A stretch of 64,000 nt of DNA from Hevea brasiliensis (GCF_030052815.1 NC_079496.1:68313652-68377651), one strand, 5' to 3'; shown: positions 23,801 to 37,658, counted from the stretch's first letter. Made by a program: numbers and translations. The notes: generated by a model not told the origin, from the letters alone.

Positions 23801-25196
23801 AAAATTTCAGGTCATTTGGACCTATTTTGAGTGAGTTATGGTCATCTTAGTGACTACTGTTCACATGGTCAAAAATCTGAGCTTGCACTTACCAATTCTG
23901 GATTAGGTCATTTTTAAGGTCAGTTTCTAGGTAGAATTTTGACAATATTTTGACATGAAAGTTGGCTTATTTTGTATCTAGTTCACCTCCCATTGGCCTC
24001 ATACCAATTGGGGTCACTAATTGTCACTTATGGTTCAATTTACCTACTGCCGTCACAATACACAATCTGCACACAAAGAACACTTGCAAATGACACTTCT
24101 CCTCCCCCTAAAACTACAAATATACATTCATAACACTTCTATACCATTCATCATATCTCAATCATGTTCATTTGGGTAGAATATACAAGTGTTCCATGTA
24201 CATTATACAACCCTAATTTGCAAAGTCAAATTCAACATGATATATACATGAAAACACTTGATTATAACATATACCTCCCAACCATTATTTCATATACACT
24301 GCCCTCAATTCATCTTCACCATAATTCATCAAGAAAATTCATGAAACCAAACACTAATTCATGAATTTAAAGGCTGCCAAAAGTGGCAGTTTACTAAGGT
24401 ATACAAACTGCTTTCTAAACCCTTAATTTCAAGCACTCAATGTACATATACATGGAAACTAAATTGCTACAACTTTAAAATGACGAAATCAACATTATTT
24501 TGCATCCATTAGAGGCATGAAAAACTCAAGCAACATAGGTTGTCATGGCTGCCAAAATTGAACAATACCATAACTCAATAAATTCTTCCATTCTATTTAC
24601 CATTCAACTCACCTCAACCTAAACATGAAGTTTACTAAAGCAAGGGAGGAAATTTGGACACTTACCTATTTTTGTAGCTTGCTCAAACCTCACTAAACTT
24701 CTTCTTTTCGCTGCCAATGTCTTCCCCAAGCTGAGTATGCAAGGTTTAATGAAGGAACCAAGTAGAAATAATGGCTAAATCAATGGTGCATGGTGATGGA
24801 ACTCATTTGGAGTTTCTCTGGAATGGTTATTTCTCAAGGTTAAAGATGACTAAATTCTGCCCAATTCAGCCTTTATATGTCCCATATTTTAAGGTTAGTG
24901 GAGCACTAAACAATAATTTAATGTTTGATGATTTAAAGTTTCACAATTTACATTTATGCCTCATTTCTTTCACTATTAATATAATGTACCACATTTTAAT
25001 TTTTCATGACATTTTCAAAGTGTAATATCATTTATTTTTAATTGACATTGAGGTTAAAAGGCAACTATAGGTGTCAAATAACCAAAATGCCCTTCTTTGG
25101 GTTATATTCCCGATTTTTTGGTAACACTGATTTTTGTCTGTTTCTCGATTTTTCGTTTTTCTTTATACTAATTTATTAATTTTTCTTTGATATTTC
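23801..25196 (-). repeat. Element A 5' LTR, middle piece
   Basis: It resumes the A LTR after copia E (TTCAGGTCATTTGGACC, aligning with C LTR near 39680) and runs to ATTTC (25192-25196), where copia B inserted. Bases 23801-23805 are the E target duplication. It is AT-rich with no supported gene. It aligns loosely with 31120-32550 of the C LTR, including the AAATGCCC...GGTAACAC segment near 25085-25130. Confidence 0.8.
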
Positions 25197-27325
25197 TATT
25201 AGTAGTATGCCCTAGAGCATATCATTTAGTATGTATCTTGCACATATTTTTATTAATAAAAGGCATTTCCACTTTTCCTTTTACATAATATATTTATGTG
25301 TAATAGAAAAGGTCCATTGATATTTTGTTCGAAATATTACTCTTAAGTTGTTAAGAATATGAGTGACAATATTTCTAGCACAAAGTATCATAAATAGGTT
25401 CACAATCGAGGATACTTCATAATAAGGACATCACTTATCTAGAAAGATTATATTCATGTTTTTTCCCAAGTTATTTATATGAGATATAAATAAGATGGAA
25501 TGGTGAGTCTCATGCCATATAACAAACATGACAGGCACTTATAAATGATAAGTAGGCTGAATCAGTAACACTTATGACAAGCACATGGAGTTTACTCTTG
25601 TCAATGTTTTGTCATAAATCATATCAGTGCATATAATCTTTAGACCTGAGATAGCACAGTTATCTTGTATATAGGTAGTTTGAGTTTGATACTGCTTTCA
25701 TGCTTGTACTATGTATGGGTATATGGGCATGTGTTGGCTCCTACTAGTTATATATGGAGGTAGGTGTTGATCAAGATGGAATCTGTTCCTCTAAGTAAAT
25801 AGAGATAAAATCCTATGTTCAGTTAATTGTTCTTGATGTTTTAAGTTCCTGGCCAGGACAGATAGATTTATTCAGAAAAGAGTTTTTGATGAGAAAATCT
25901 TTTAATCAAGAACTAGAATTAAAAGAGAACATAATATTCATAGCAAATGGAGTTTGACATAAACCATGACTCCAGCTTGAGTTGGGATTTTGTAACAGAG
26001 AGATTCTAGTCCATGGTAACATATGATTATAGGTTCATTTAAGGTAAACCTTATTACTAATTGGGTGGCCATGGCATGCTATGCTAGGTGTTAACCATGG
26101 TCTATGAGGTTCATAAAATGATTTAGAGAAATCATTTATGGTAAGAAAGAGTTCTGATGATATTAAGAGTTGATGTCATGTCTTATTGTCAATTAGTGAT
26201 GAGCCTAGTAAGTCACACACATACACAAGTTATCACCTATTTAAATATGATTTAGTTAATTAATTAAAGAGTTTAATTGATTAATTAAATAGGTTTGGTT
26301 TGCAATTAAATTGCAAAGTCCCTAGCATGACTTGAAACCAAATCTAGATTATTGGATGTATAGTATAAGTTAAATTTATATTTAAAGTGTTTAAATATGA
26401 ATTTAATTAATGAGAAATTAATTAATAGAGATTAATTAATTAATTTATATTTGATATAAATTTATTAGAAGAAGAAAATTAATTATTTTGGGTTAAGAAC
26501 TCAAAATTAAGACACAGGGGCATTTTGGTCATTTCACAGTGTGACACGTGGCACCATGAGATGGTGACACATGGGATTACACATAAGCTTGCCAAATGTT
26601 TTTTAATCATGTAAGATAATTAAAATCAAGATTAAATATAGGTTTGACACTTGGCACAATGTGATTGGGTCACTTAAACCTAGAGCTAATCAAAGGATGA
26701 CATGTGGCAAGGGTTTAATGTGTTAACCTATCTATTTAAGTGTTGTTATGAAAAGAAAAAACAACCAGCAGCCACTCCTCTCCTTTGTCATGCCACTTTG
26801 AGGTTTTTCATCTATTCTTCTTCATCTCTCATCAATTCAAAGAGATTAGCCATCAATTCAAAGAGATTAGCCATCAATCTCTTGAATTAAAAACACTAGA
26901 AATTATTTCTAGTGTCCTGTTTACATCTCTAATCTCTTAAAAGGCAGAACTTGAATTTCTAATTAATAGAAAAAGCTTTAGAAGCTGTTCAAGGGCTGCC
27001 ATAGGTATTCTTGGTGTGGACAAGCTAGAGGGACAACATCTGGTGTCCTGAAGACAAATCTCAAAGGCGCAGACATGCTGTAGTGCATCAAGAGGTTAGT
27101 GTAATCGTTCTTGATTTAATCTAGGGTTCTAAAATTAATATGATTAATTTTAAAATCTTAAATGGTAAATACAGATCCAAAAACATATTAAAATAGTTTT
27201 AATATGTTGTTTATCATTGAAATCAAATAGATAAAAATAAATCTTGCATGATGCATGTGACCCTAGGTGAAAATTTTTTAAATTCAATGGTATAAACTTG
27301 TGTTTTTCGCGCTTCTATTCCTTCA
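25197..27325 (+). repeat. Element B 5' LTR
   Basis: 2129 bp, ending TTCCTTCA. Its antisense frame in the first third is interrupted by a stop (near 25430), unlike most sister LTRs. It contains a local duplication AATTCAAAGAGATTAGCCATC at about 26835-26877 that is absent from its 3' partner (near 56350). Confidence 0.9.
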
Positions 27326-27327
27326 AT

Positions 27328-27340
27328 TGGTATCAGAGCC
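27328..27340 (+). promoter_or_regulatory. Element B primer binding site (tRNA-iMet type)
   Basis: TGGTATCAGAGCC lies two bases inside the 5' LTR end, as in F. Confidence 0.9.
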
Positions 27341-29082
27341 ACTATATTTGTCATTTAGATTGTTGATTATATGATTTAATTGTGTGATTTGATCATGAGA
27401 TGATTGATCCATTGCTGGTTGGATCAAGAGAGGTGTGGCGGCATGCTTGATGAACTCCAACATGGTGCGCATGGATTGGGAAGATCATGGTGTGCATGGT
27501 TGTTATTAAATTCTGCAATTGTTGCATGATGAAAGGTTCATCATATGACTAATTAAAATGTTTAATTAAGATTTTTAATCACATAATTAAATTATGATTC
27601 AAATCAGAATTTTAAAAGTTGTTTGAATGTGATTCAAATCTGAATTTTTAAAGTTGTTTGAATCATATTTAAATCTGATTTTTTAAAATTGATTGAATAA
27701 AATTCAGATCTGATTTTTTAAAGAATGTTTGAATGTGATTCAAATCTGATTTTTTGAAAAATGTTTGAATGTGATTCAAATCTAAATTTTTAAAGTTATT
27801 TGAATGTGATTCAAATCTGAATTTTTAAATTTGTTTGAATGAGATTCAAATCTGAATTTTTAAATTTATTTGAATCATATTCAAATCTGAATTTTTAAGT
27901 TAAATATGAGATATTCAATTTAATTTAAATATGTATGTTTTATTTAATTGTTAAATAGTGATATGCATGATGGATGATCATGGACTATAAAAGACCAATG
28001 TGATTGGATTTATTTCTTTTATATTTCTTTGGGATTGTAAATTAATTAATTTATTTTAATTTATTTTGGGCATGTATTATTAAGTTTGTAATAATTTTTG
28101 GATTGTAATTTCATTTATTTAAGTTCTTGTAAATTCGCCTTGGTATGCCAAGGATTACCATGTAATATTGGATTGCAAGAAGTACAAGGAGGTCAAGAGC
28201 ATTGGTGGGACCAGTGGGAGGAATTCAAGATCAAGTGTTGATTATGTGCTCCTTCAGCAACTCTTGTAAAATGCATGAATGAATGAAATGCACCTAGGAA
28301 TGCCCTGATTCAATTCTTGGTGGCTCATAATTGAATCCCTTAGAAAGTCCATGATTATATCATATTTATTGCTTATCCATGAATGCATGAGATGTATGGG
28401 AATGTATGCTATTATATGATATATGCATGCTAATTGGATAATGTGCAAAGTGAGACCTTAATAGTAATTAGAATGACCATAAAATCTTCCAAACAAATGA
28501 TTAAGTTGGAAATGCTATAATTAAAGTAATTATAACATAGGCCCTCCATTGGGGCAATTATTTTAAGAAATTTTAAGTAGTTGCATAAGATGCAATTAAT
28601 TTAAAAGATTTTCTTAAGAATAATTGTTAAGCATGAGATGTTGTAAATATGTAAATGGTTTGGTGGCCAATATTGGATGTACCTGAGGACATTAAAATTA
28701 TTTGCATAATTACTGGCTTAATGGGATCAACTTAACTAATGCAAGATAAGTCAATAATGGATGTACCTGAGATTTTGAGCATTAAGGGCTAGGTAAAGGA
28801 TTAAACCTCACATGAGATGTGATGGGCAAGGAGTTGCTCACTTATAGTTTATTGTAATTCCAATAATGGATGTACTTGAGGATGATCAATAGAATTATAA
28901 GAATTCAATCACCCACTAGAAATCCATCCAACTAGGATTTCTGTTTTCTACTTTGAAAGTGTAGGATTCGCTAAGTTAGTGGGAGGACCAATTTGATTAA
29001 AAGACCATAATCATTTTGGTTAATTACATGATACATTTACTAATTAATCTGGTTATTTTCTGCAGTTAATTTTCTGATAAAA
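27341..29082 (+). other. Element B leader with tandem hairpin array
   Basis: The 1.74-kb leader holds the hairpin array at about 27590-27918 (units TTTGAAT-nnn-ATTCAAA, loops GTG, CAT, GAG). The closing hairpin has one mismatch here (TTAAATAT against ATATTCAA). The remainder is conserved with the E, F and D leaders. No coding frame is supported. Confidence 0.78.
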
Positions 29083-29168
29083 ATGAGCATAAAACAACCA
29101 CCACCGTCTAATATCCTTGCAAGCATACTTGATCACAATAGGTTGACAGGACCTAATCTGTCTGATTG
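29083..29168 (+). pseudogene. gag: Element B gag, N-terminal piece
   Basis: It starts at ATG 29083-29085 (MSIKQPPPSNILASILD...) and runs about 28 codons to the SD of LSD(W), where element C is inserted. Bases 29164-29168 (GATTG) are one copy of the C target duplication. The frame continues at 41420. Confidence 0.85.
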
Positions 29169-32100
29169 TGTCAAACCCTACCCCTCTGTAAGGTATAACA
29201 TGATCCCGTAGTATACCTAATGAATTACCAACTCCGTCTACTGATAACCCATTATGATACACTACAAGAGATTTTAAAAACTTTTCTTACTTCTTTTTAC
29301 AGTGGTGAGCACTATTTACAGGTGTTAAAAACCTTTTTGAACTGAAGTGATAGAACTAACACACTTGAATTATTTGGAGTTTCTGTAAAAATTTTGGCAG
29401 AGTGCCATCTGTATTTTGGATAAAACAATTCTTCAGAAAACCTGTAAAAAGCACTTCAATATTTTTCCAAATCTCCACTCCAACATATTTCCCAACACAA
29501 CATAATTCTCAACTCAAATCCACAGTGATTTTTCAAAGTCTGAGATACAAGAAATATAATACAATTTTTACAAGCCAAAATAACTCATAATTATTTTACA
29601 ACTTCAAGGTACAATTTGAATTTACAACTGCTCAAAATCAAAAATAATATGTACATACAATGAACATACATTGCAGTACAAAATGCAAAATGTGGTATAC
29701 TCGTTATACCCGAAAATCTCTCGCTGGAGGTACTAGCAGCCTAGTCTGCTGCCCTGTCTGTCTGTCTACCTGCGACAGCAATAAAAAGCTATCGCTGAGA
29801 CAATGTCTCAGTGGTGCACAACATTAACCAAATACAACTTAAATCACAATTCATAAATCATTTAAATGATGGATATGTAAAATCATAGTTAAATTCAAGA
29901 TAATGAGTGTCAGAAGGAATTTAACACAATAACACAATAAATCTCAGAGATCAAAACATAGTTAACTTCAAAAGACAGTGAATGTCAATAAGGATTTAAC
30001 TCCATTTCACAATCTCATAATACAAATCAATAAATCACACACAGCTTAATCATGTTCCAAAGTTCAATTCGTCCCAAAAGCCGATGGCTAATAAGGTATT
30101 CAATTTGTCCCAAAAGTCGATGACTAATGAGGAATAACATAGCTAGCTAGCAAAAATATGAGTACTCATCCAATTCGTCCTCAACAGGCACACACCTTAA
30201 CATTTTAGCCAGAGAGGGAATTCAATTCGTCCCACTAGACAAGCTAGCGAGGAATACAATCAATATACATGATAGCTGTGGTTTCAAACCATTTCCAATG
30301 CTTTTCAATCAATAAATATCCATCAATATCATTCAAACAATTTCACATAGTTTCAAACCATTTACAATGCTTTTCAAACAATAAATATCCATTCAAATAC
30401 ATTTCCACAATTTAAAACAATAATGTACAAATAGTCATAATTCATTTCAATTGAAAAATTCAAAAGAAATAGTTGTTGTACACAAACCTCTGATAACTGT
30501 CTCCTGGTCTGGACTCAGTGTTTCCTTCCTTTTCCCTGAGTCTTTACTAACTGAGAAACACAATTTGAAGTGTTTCAGTACTAACTTAAACTGTCTCTAT
30601 CGATAATGCTTGATAAGTAATCCACTGAAAGCTATTATTTGCTTAATCACCTAATATATCGACCCTCGATGCGTTCGAGGTAAATTAGGTTTTAGTGTCA
30701 CTAATATGTCACATTCGATAGTCTTTTAGGGTTGGTACATGTTACCAATTTCATTTCCTTGTTTGGTGCATTTTATTGTAACTTGCTGGATTCCGGGATA
30801 CTAGTTTGACCTAGCCGGACGACCTAGTTCCCTCGGTTTTCGGGTTTCGGTCAAAACTACAAACTTGTAGATCTATGTCTTATGGAACGCGGGGTAAAAT
30901 TTTAGGTCATTCTGAGTTATATAGACCAAGTTATGGTCATTTTACTATTGCTGGTCAAATGGCATCAAATTTGGTCATTTTAGGTCAATTTTGGTCAACT
31001 TTGGTTCGGCCAGTTTTTGGACCCGAACTTGTGCAAGCTGTTTGACTTGCTTATGGTCATTTCTGGGCTTTTGTGTCTTCATAAGACTTGTAGATATGGG
31101 TCTTAACTATTCATGGTTAAAATTTAAGGTCAATTGGACCTGTTTTGAGTGAGTTATGGCCTAAACACTAACTGCTGCCCAAATGGTCAGTTTTCAGGCC
31201 TCACTTTCACTTAATCCGGATTTGGTCATTTTTCAAGCTAACTTGCAAGCAGAATTTTGGTATGTTTCATTCATGAAAGTTGGCACATTTTGTGCCTAGT
31301 TTCACCTCCAATTGGTCTCATACCAATTGGAGTTACACATTTAGTGTTATGGGCTAAAATGCATACTGCCCTTAAATACATTGCTTAACATCTATCAATT
31401 TCACATTTACTTGCTATAAGTCCACTTCCCTTACCAATTCTGATTTGGTACATTACCAAAACCATTTACCACTTCACATTAAAATCACTTTGGGCAGAAT
31501 GCAAATATCCTCAATACACCAAATGAAACTCTAATTCACAAAGTACAAATACAACAATAGATACACATAAAACTCCTAATTATTACATACAATTTCCACA
31601 ACCAATTTACATACATATTCATCAACCCTCAATATCACAATTCATCCAATATTTTCATGAATTCAAACATTCATCAAGGAATCTCAAGGCTGCCGAATGC
31701 TTCACATTGCCAAAATTCCCCATAGTTTCTTCCACTTCAATTCCAAATGCACAATCACCACATATACATGGAAATAACTTACTAGGACATTAATTCACCC
31801 TACTCAACATAAATTCATATCAAATATATGTAAGAATACTTCATTAAATATAGAACTCCATGGCTGTCCAAAATTGGATATATCAAGAACTCCTCAAAAC
31901 TTTTAAATTTCTTCACAAAGAAAACACCCATAACATGTTTTCAAACTTTAACAAAGCAATATTCAAAAATACAAACTTACCTATTGTTAGGACTTGTTAA
32001 ACCTTCACTAAACTTCCTTGATTTTGCTATCAAACTCTTCCTTGTGATGTGGAGGTAATCTTTAATGAAACAACCTAGGTGTTTCGAGGTGAATTGAAGG

Positions 32101-32859
32101 AGGTTGATGAAGCTTTATGCAAAACGGCAATGGAGGTTTTCAATTCTTCATTTCGGCATGGATGAACCAAGTGAGGGAGATGAAGATGCAGATTGTATAA
32201 TAGGTGTACACCTGCCCATTTAGCTCTTAATTTATTCCATAGTGGTCCACTCACACAAATTAATTCATTTTATATGTTTAGTTCTCATTTATTCCACATT
32301 AAACCCATTATTTTTGCTATTTACTTTATATACCACCAATTTAATTTTTCATTATATTTTCCAAGTGTAATATTATTTATTTTTAATGGAAATTTAGGTC
32401 AAAAGACAATTAGGGATGTCAAATGACCACAATGCCCCCGTTCGGGTTGCATTCCCTATTTTTCGGTAACACCGGGTTTTGTCTGTTTTTCGATTTCTCA
32501 CTTTTCCTTGTACTAATTATTTAATTTTTCTTTGATATTTCTAATGATATTTATACTTCAATTGATGTCTCTTTAAGTCCTAAAAATATTTTCCGTGGTT
32601 CCCGCAGTCAGTATTAGTCAACGGTCCACGCCGTGACTTTCGGTCATGATCACCCATCGCTAGGGTTCTCGGCTCGCTTAACTTGGTTACATTTCTTTGC
32701 TATTATTTTTCCTTTGTTTTTCTTGTGTTTTCTCTTCTTGTATTTCATTATTTTATGTCTCCTTACTCATATCAAAGTGTAGTTCTAGGCATGCTAGCTG
32801 TCCGGACAACACTGGTCACCGGAACAGTAGAACGCACTACCGAACATAGGGGTGTTACA
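29169..32859 (-). repeat. Element C 3' LTR
   Basis: 3691 bp, reading TGTAACACCCC... to ...GGGTTTGACA on the minus strand. It is very similar throughout to 37659-41419. It carries one 69-bp unit (30281-30349) that is duplicated in the partner. AT-rich. Small open frames here recur in both LTRs only because the LTRs are copies, and no gene is claimed. Confidence 0.92.
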
Positions 32860-32873
32860 ATTCTCCCCCCCTT
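32860..32873 (-). promoter_or_regulatory. Element C polypurine tract
   Basis: On the minus strand TAAGGGGGGGAGAAT adjoins the 3' LTR. Just upstream is AATTTCGAGACGAAATTT, a segment also seen at the end of the window in G. Confidence 0.88.
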
Positions 32874-32920
32874 AAATAAATTTCGTCTCGAAATTTTACC
32901 TGGCATTAGTCTCTGAACAG

Positions 32921-34196
32921 CTATGGGTGCTGTCTCCTCATATCCTCTTCACGTTCCCAAGTAGCTTCCTGGCCTGAATGATGGTTCCACAGCACTTTAT
33001 CCAGGTGTATCTGTTTATTCCTTAGCTGCTTCACCTCATAAGCCAGAATCTCTTCAACTGATAGTACATGAGATGGGTCAGATCTGTACCTCCTTAACAT
33101 GGACACATGGAAGACACTGTGTATCCTTGCTAGCTCTGGAGGTAATGCCAACCGATATGCCAAAGGACCCACTCTTTCCAGAACCTCATATGGTCCGATG
33201 AAACGGGGACTCAGTTTCCCCTTTCTGCCAAATCTCATAATCCTCTTCCAAGGAGAAACTTTGAGGAATACCTTATCACCCACTGCATATTCAATATCTC
33301 TTCTTTTCAAATCAACATAGGACTTGACGATGCGATGCAGCCTTGAGTCTATCTCTAATCAATCTGATCTTTTCCTCTGTCTGCTAAACAATTTCTGGCC
33401 CAATAATCTTCCTTTCACCTACTTCATCCCAACATAAGGGAGTTCTGCACTTCCTGCCATACAATGCTTCATATGGAGGCATCCCAATGCTTGATTGGTA
33501 GCTGTTGTTATAAGCAAACTCAATCAAAGGCAAGTGTGTATCCCAACTACCTTCAAATTCAATCACACAAGCCTGTAGCATATCCTCCAATATCTGAATA
33601 ACCCTCTCAGACTGGCCATCTGTCTATGGGTGGAATGTTGTGCTGAAGTTCAATCTAGTTCCTAGGGCTCTCTGAAGACTACTCCAGAATCTAGAAGTGA
33701 ACCTAGGATCTCTATCAGATACAATTGATACTGGCACTCCATGCAATTTTACAATCTCATATATGTACAATCTGGCCAATCTTTCCAGGCTATAGTCCAT
33801 CCGAACTAGCAAAAAGTGAGCAGACTTAGTCAATCTGTCAACTATAACCCATACTGCATCATGACTACTTTGTATCTTTAGAAGTCCTGTAACAAAATCC
33901 ATAGTTATTTGTTCCCATTTCCACTTTGGTACTGACAAAGGATGTAACAAACCAGCTGGAACTTGATGTTCTGCTTTTACTTGCTGACAAGTTAGGCATT
34001 TGGAAACAAACTCAGCTATATCCCTCTTCATGCCCATCCACCAGTAATGCTCTTTCAGCCCTCTGTACATTTTAGCTCCACCAGGGTGCATAGCAAATGG
34101 AGACTCATGTGCTTCCTTCATAATGATCTGTCTCAATTTAGCATCATTAGGAATGCGCATTCTGCCCTGATGTAGCAATAAACCATCATCTGTCAC
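32921..34196 (-). pseudogene. pol: Element C integrase with C-terminal chromodomain
   Basis: Three minus-strand frames make up this domain. The first (34196-33624) has the HHCC zinc region ([17 protein letters not shown]...CLTC), MDFVTGL (first Asp) and SDRDPRF (second Asp) and ends at TAG 33626-33624, where Gln is expected. The second (33590-33384) covers EFAYNNSYQSSIGMPPYEAL. The third (33310-32921) has GPYEVLERVGPLAYRL, HSVFHVSMLRRY and a chromodomain-like end (VLWNHHSGQEATWEREEDM). Chromodomains in this lineage are thought to steer integration to heterochromatin marks. The catalytic Glu should lie in the gap near 33610. Confidence 0.88.
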
Positions 34197-34921
34197 AGAG
34201 AATTCAGGTTTCTTGCCTGTTTGAACTTCTTTCGGTAGCTTCGATATTTTTCATCACTCTGGCGACCATTACGATCGATCAATCAACACCGCTGTACATG
34301 CCATGCAACTCTATCTGTCCCTCATCATCAATCTCTAAAGCGGCATCTTTGTGCTTTCAATTCATATACCATGGACGGAGGAGAAACTCGAGACTTGCCA
34401 TAGTCTTGCGACTTAAGGCGTCGACCACCACATTTGCTTTCCACGGTGATAGTCTATTAAGCAATCATAATCTTTGATGAGTTCTAACCATCTCCTCTGC
34501 CTCAAATTTAATTCCTTACGGGTGCCTAAGTACTTCAAGCTCTTGTGATGCGTGTAAATGTAGCATTTCTCTCCATACAAATAGTGTCTCCGGATCTTGA
34601 GCAAAAACAATAGCCGCTAGCTCGGATCATATGTTGGGTAGTTCCTCTCATGCGGTTTCAGCTGGCGTGATGCATAAGCAATGACATTTCGATCTTGCAT
34701 CAGTACATAGCCTAACCCATTGTGAGAAGCATCACTATAAACTGTGTATTCTTTACCCGGGGTAGGTAAAGTGAGGACTGGAGCTTCAGTTAAACACCTC
34801 TTCAACTCATCAAAACTTTGCTGGCATTTATCTGTCCACTGAAATTTTACATCTTTACGACGGTTTGGTCGGTGGAGAAGATAACATAGAAAACCCCTTC
34901 ACAAACCGATGGTAATATCGG
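34197..34921 (-). pseudogene. pol: Element C RNase H and linker (broken)
   Basis: Frames at 34805-34617 ([40 protein letters not shown]) and 34610-34413 ([36 protein letters not shown]) give a clear gypsy RNase H. The stretch 34197-34412 linking to integrase is badly frameshifted, with an unusual concentration of CG dinucleotides (CTCGAGAC, GTCGACC, GCGACC) where relatives usually carry CAG/CTG. At 34617 the expected LELA stretch is also disrupted. Confidence 0.83.
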
Positions 34922-35870
34922 CTAAACCCGAGCGTGAATTTCTGTGATGTTCTTCGGCGGCTTCCAATTAAGGATAGCTTCTACCTTGCTAGAATCTACC
35001 TTGATCCCTTCAGCTGACACAACATGTCCCAAAAAGGAGATTTCTTTCAGCCAAAATTCACACTTCGACAATTTGGCGTATAGTCGTTTCTCCCTTAAAG
35101 TCTGCAGTACAATCCGCAGATGTCTGTCATGCTCCTCTGCATTCCTTGAATATATCAAAATGTCATCAATAAACACCACCACAAATTGATCAAGATATGG
35201 TCTGAAGATAGTGTTCATCAGATCCATAAAAGCAGCTGGAGCATTTGTTAACCCGAATGGCATTACTAGAAACTCATAGTGGCCATACCGAGTTCAAAGC
35301 GCTTTTGGAATACTCGCTCTTGCACCTTCAATCGATAATAACGGATCGCAAATCAATTTTGGAGAATACAGCTGCACCCTTCAACTGATCAAACAGATCA
35401 TCAATGCGAGGCAATGGATATCTGTTCTTTATTGTCACCTTATTCAACTGTCGGTAGTCAATGCATAAGCGGAGAGTACCATCCTTCTTCTTAACAAACA
35501 ACACTGGTGCTCCCCAAGGTGACACACTAAGGCGGATGAAGCCCTTTTCAAGTAATTCTTGCAATCGTATCTTCAACTCCTTCAACTCTGCTGGTGCCAT
35601 TCTGTATGGCGTTATGGAGATTGGTTCCACACCAGGCATAACATTAATTTCAAACTGCACTTCTCTTTCCGGAGGTAATCCTGGCAATTCATCAGGAAAC
35701 ACATCTAGAAAGTTATATACTGTAGGGATGTCCTTCAATGCTGGACTCCCCACTTGGGTGTCTACCACATGTGCCAAGTAGGCTTCACACCCCTTTCTGA
35801 TCATTTTTCTGGCTAGTGCAACCGAAATGATGTTTGATGGCAATAACTGCCTTTCCCCGTGTATTACCAC
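34922..35870 (-). pseudogene. pol: Element C reverse transcriptase
   Basis: The frame 35870-35328 carries [41 protein letters not shown] and [25 protein letters not shown], then breaks just before the GYHQI block. The frame 35263-34922 resumes with [15 protein letters not shown], the catalytic [11 protein letters not shown] and [14 protein letters not shown]. Between them (35327-35264) several small indels destroy the frame. CIDY is intact here, unlike in A. Confidence 0.88.
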
Positions 35871-36297
35871 ATCACTGTATTGAGGAAGGCCAAAAGTGAT
35901 CTTGACCTACTGATCCAATCATGGCATGATGCCTAGCTAACCAATCCATGCCCAAGATGATATCATAATCTCTGAAGGGCATTTCAATGAAATCAGATAG
36001 GAAAGTGTGTCCTTGGATCACCAAAGGACAATCTCTATACATTCTATTAACCCTGACTTCCTGTCCTAACGGACTTGTTACTAGCACCTCAAAGTCCATT
36101 TTTGTACATGGAACAACAATGCAATCAATGATGCTAGCACTCACATAAGAATGGGTGAAACCCGGATCAAATAACACAAAAACATCTTGGTTAAAAGTTG
36201 AGAAGGTACCAGCTACAACAACAGATGTCTCGGCCTCTTCCCTCTGTCTCATTGCATACATTCTGATTGGAGCACTGTCTTGCTCTGATTGTTTCAC
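35871..36297 (-). pseudogene. pol: Element C aspartic protease
   Basis: Minus-strand segment with MYAMRQREEAETSVVVAGTF, the active-site-like VLFDPGFTHSYV and IILGMDWLARHHAMI. The frame ends at 35872 just short of RT through a small indel ([13 protein letters not shown] then stop). The DPG triplet matches element A. Together with gag and RT it would form one precursor in an intact element. Confidence 0.82.
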
Positions 36298-37480
36298 TGT
36301 GCCTTGGCTGCCTATTGGGCTACCTCTACCCCTACCTCTACCTTTGCTGGGTGGTTGTGAACTTCTAGTGACAGGGCTCTGAACTGACCCTTCTGCAGTA
36401 GTAGGAGGTGGTCCAACTCTGCGACTCTGAGTGCGATCCTTGGCAAAGGGTCCTGTGCCTCCACAATTATACCAGGCTCCATTAGCCTTGTAGCAGAGAC
36501 CACCATGATTTCTTCCCCCTGTCTCACATTGGCGGGAGGGTAGGAACCACGGTACTCTGTGACCCGGATAGGGAGGCTTACGTCTGAATATCTTCCCCTA
36601 CCAGACTTCTTGCCACCTCTGCCATGTCCCCCATAGTTCTTCCTCTTTCCAGTAGGACCACTGGAACTCTGTTCTACATATTTTCCCTCTTTCTCTGTCT
36701 TCTCTGATTTCTTTCTCTCAGGAGCAGCTTCAGACTCAATTCTTTCTAACTCTAGAGCTTGAGAAATAAGTTCAGAGAAGTTAGTGTGTTTGAAGCCGAC
36801 TACTTGTAATCTGATACTGGGCTTCAAGCCAGTTTCAAACCTCTTGCATCTCTCCCTGTTGGTAGAAAGTAAACTCACTGCATAATGACTCAGGCGGGAA
36901 AATTCTCTTTCATACTCAGCCACTGATCTGCCCCCCTGTTTCAGACTTAGGAACTCTTGTAGCTTCTGGTCTACATAAGCATCAGGGACATACTTTTGCC
37001 TGAATTCCCTGAGAAAGTCATTCCATGTTAGCACTGCAGGTTCTACTAGACTGTGGGGAATGGTTTTCCACCAGTCATAAGCATCCCCCTGTAGCAAAGA
37101 TACTGAGTATTCAAATCTAAGCTCCTCTGTGCAATGCAGTTTCTTGAATACCCTATCCATCCTTTCTAACCATTGTTCAGCTTATAGAGGATCTACTGTC
37201 CCCTTGAACTCTGTAACCCCATACTTCATCAATTTGTCATACTGCCTAGTAGGAGATTGTGGTTGTACCATTGGTGTTTGTATTGGGACTTGAGTAAGCA
37301 CATTACCAGCCATTTGTTGGAACATTGCAGCCATCTGTGGCGAATCGAGCGAAGCTGCGGTACTGCAGGGGCTGGTGTTGCTGATCCACTGACATTGTGT
37401 AGGCCTGGGGCATCCCCTTACACCTCAGCCTCAATAGATTGATCGACTGAACGATCACCTTCTTCTATAGTCAATGCGAG
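36298..37480 (-). pseudogene. gag: Element C gag (broken)
   Basis: The N-terminal part (about 37480-37165) is proline/glutamine-rich and includes KYGVTEFKGT, followed by a stop near 37183 in DPL*AEQWLERM. The main frame 37160-36312 holds DAYDWWKTI, LREFRQKYVPDAY, GRSVAEYEREFSRLSHYA and RCKRFETGLKPSIRLQV. A frameshift near 36520 moves the zinc knuckle (CYK...CGGTG in another frame, about 36500-36450) out of register. The start codon is uncertain. Confidence 0.83.
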
Positions 37481-37637
37481 GATTTTAGATCTCCTGAACA
37501 AAAAACACAAGGAGATTTCCTCCCGTTAGTGCATATTTATAATGTAATGTATTGTATGTATCAAACAATGATATTGAGCAGTTGTACTATGAAAAAAGAA
37601 TATTCAAATAACAGGTGAAAACAAAATTTAAAAACTT

Positions 37638-37650
37638 TGCTATGATACCA
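37638..37650 (-). promoter_or_regulatory. Element C primer binding site (variant)
   Basis: The minus strand reads TGGTATCATAGCA, eight bases inside the 5' LTR. Compared with the TGGTATCAGAGC of A and G it has G to T at position 9, so pairing to initiator tRNA-Met would be interrupted. Confidence 0.78.
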
Positions 37651-37658
37651 CTAAAACA

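Noticed and set aside
24164..25025. Small open frames (66 and 84 codons) as possible host genes
   Set aside because: They fall inside the middle piece of the A LTR, have no recognisable domain and have no equivalent in C or G LTRs.
27328..27340. TGGTATCAGAGCC motifs as possible tRNA gene fragments
   Set aside because: Each is only the primer-site match beside an LTR. No cloverleaf or A/B boxes surround them.
32193..32426. 77-codon open frame, repeated at 40751-40984
   Set aside because: It lies in both C LTRs and recurs only because the LTRs are copies. No family recognised and AT-rich composition.
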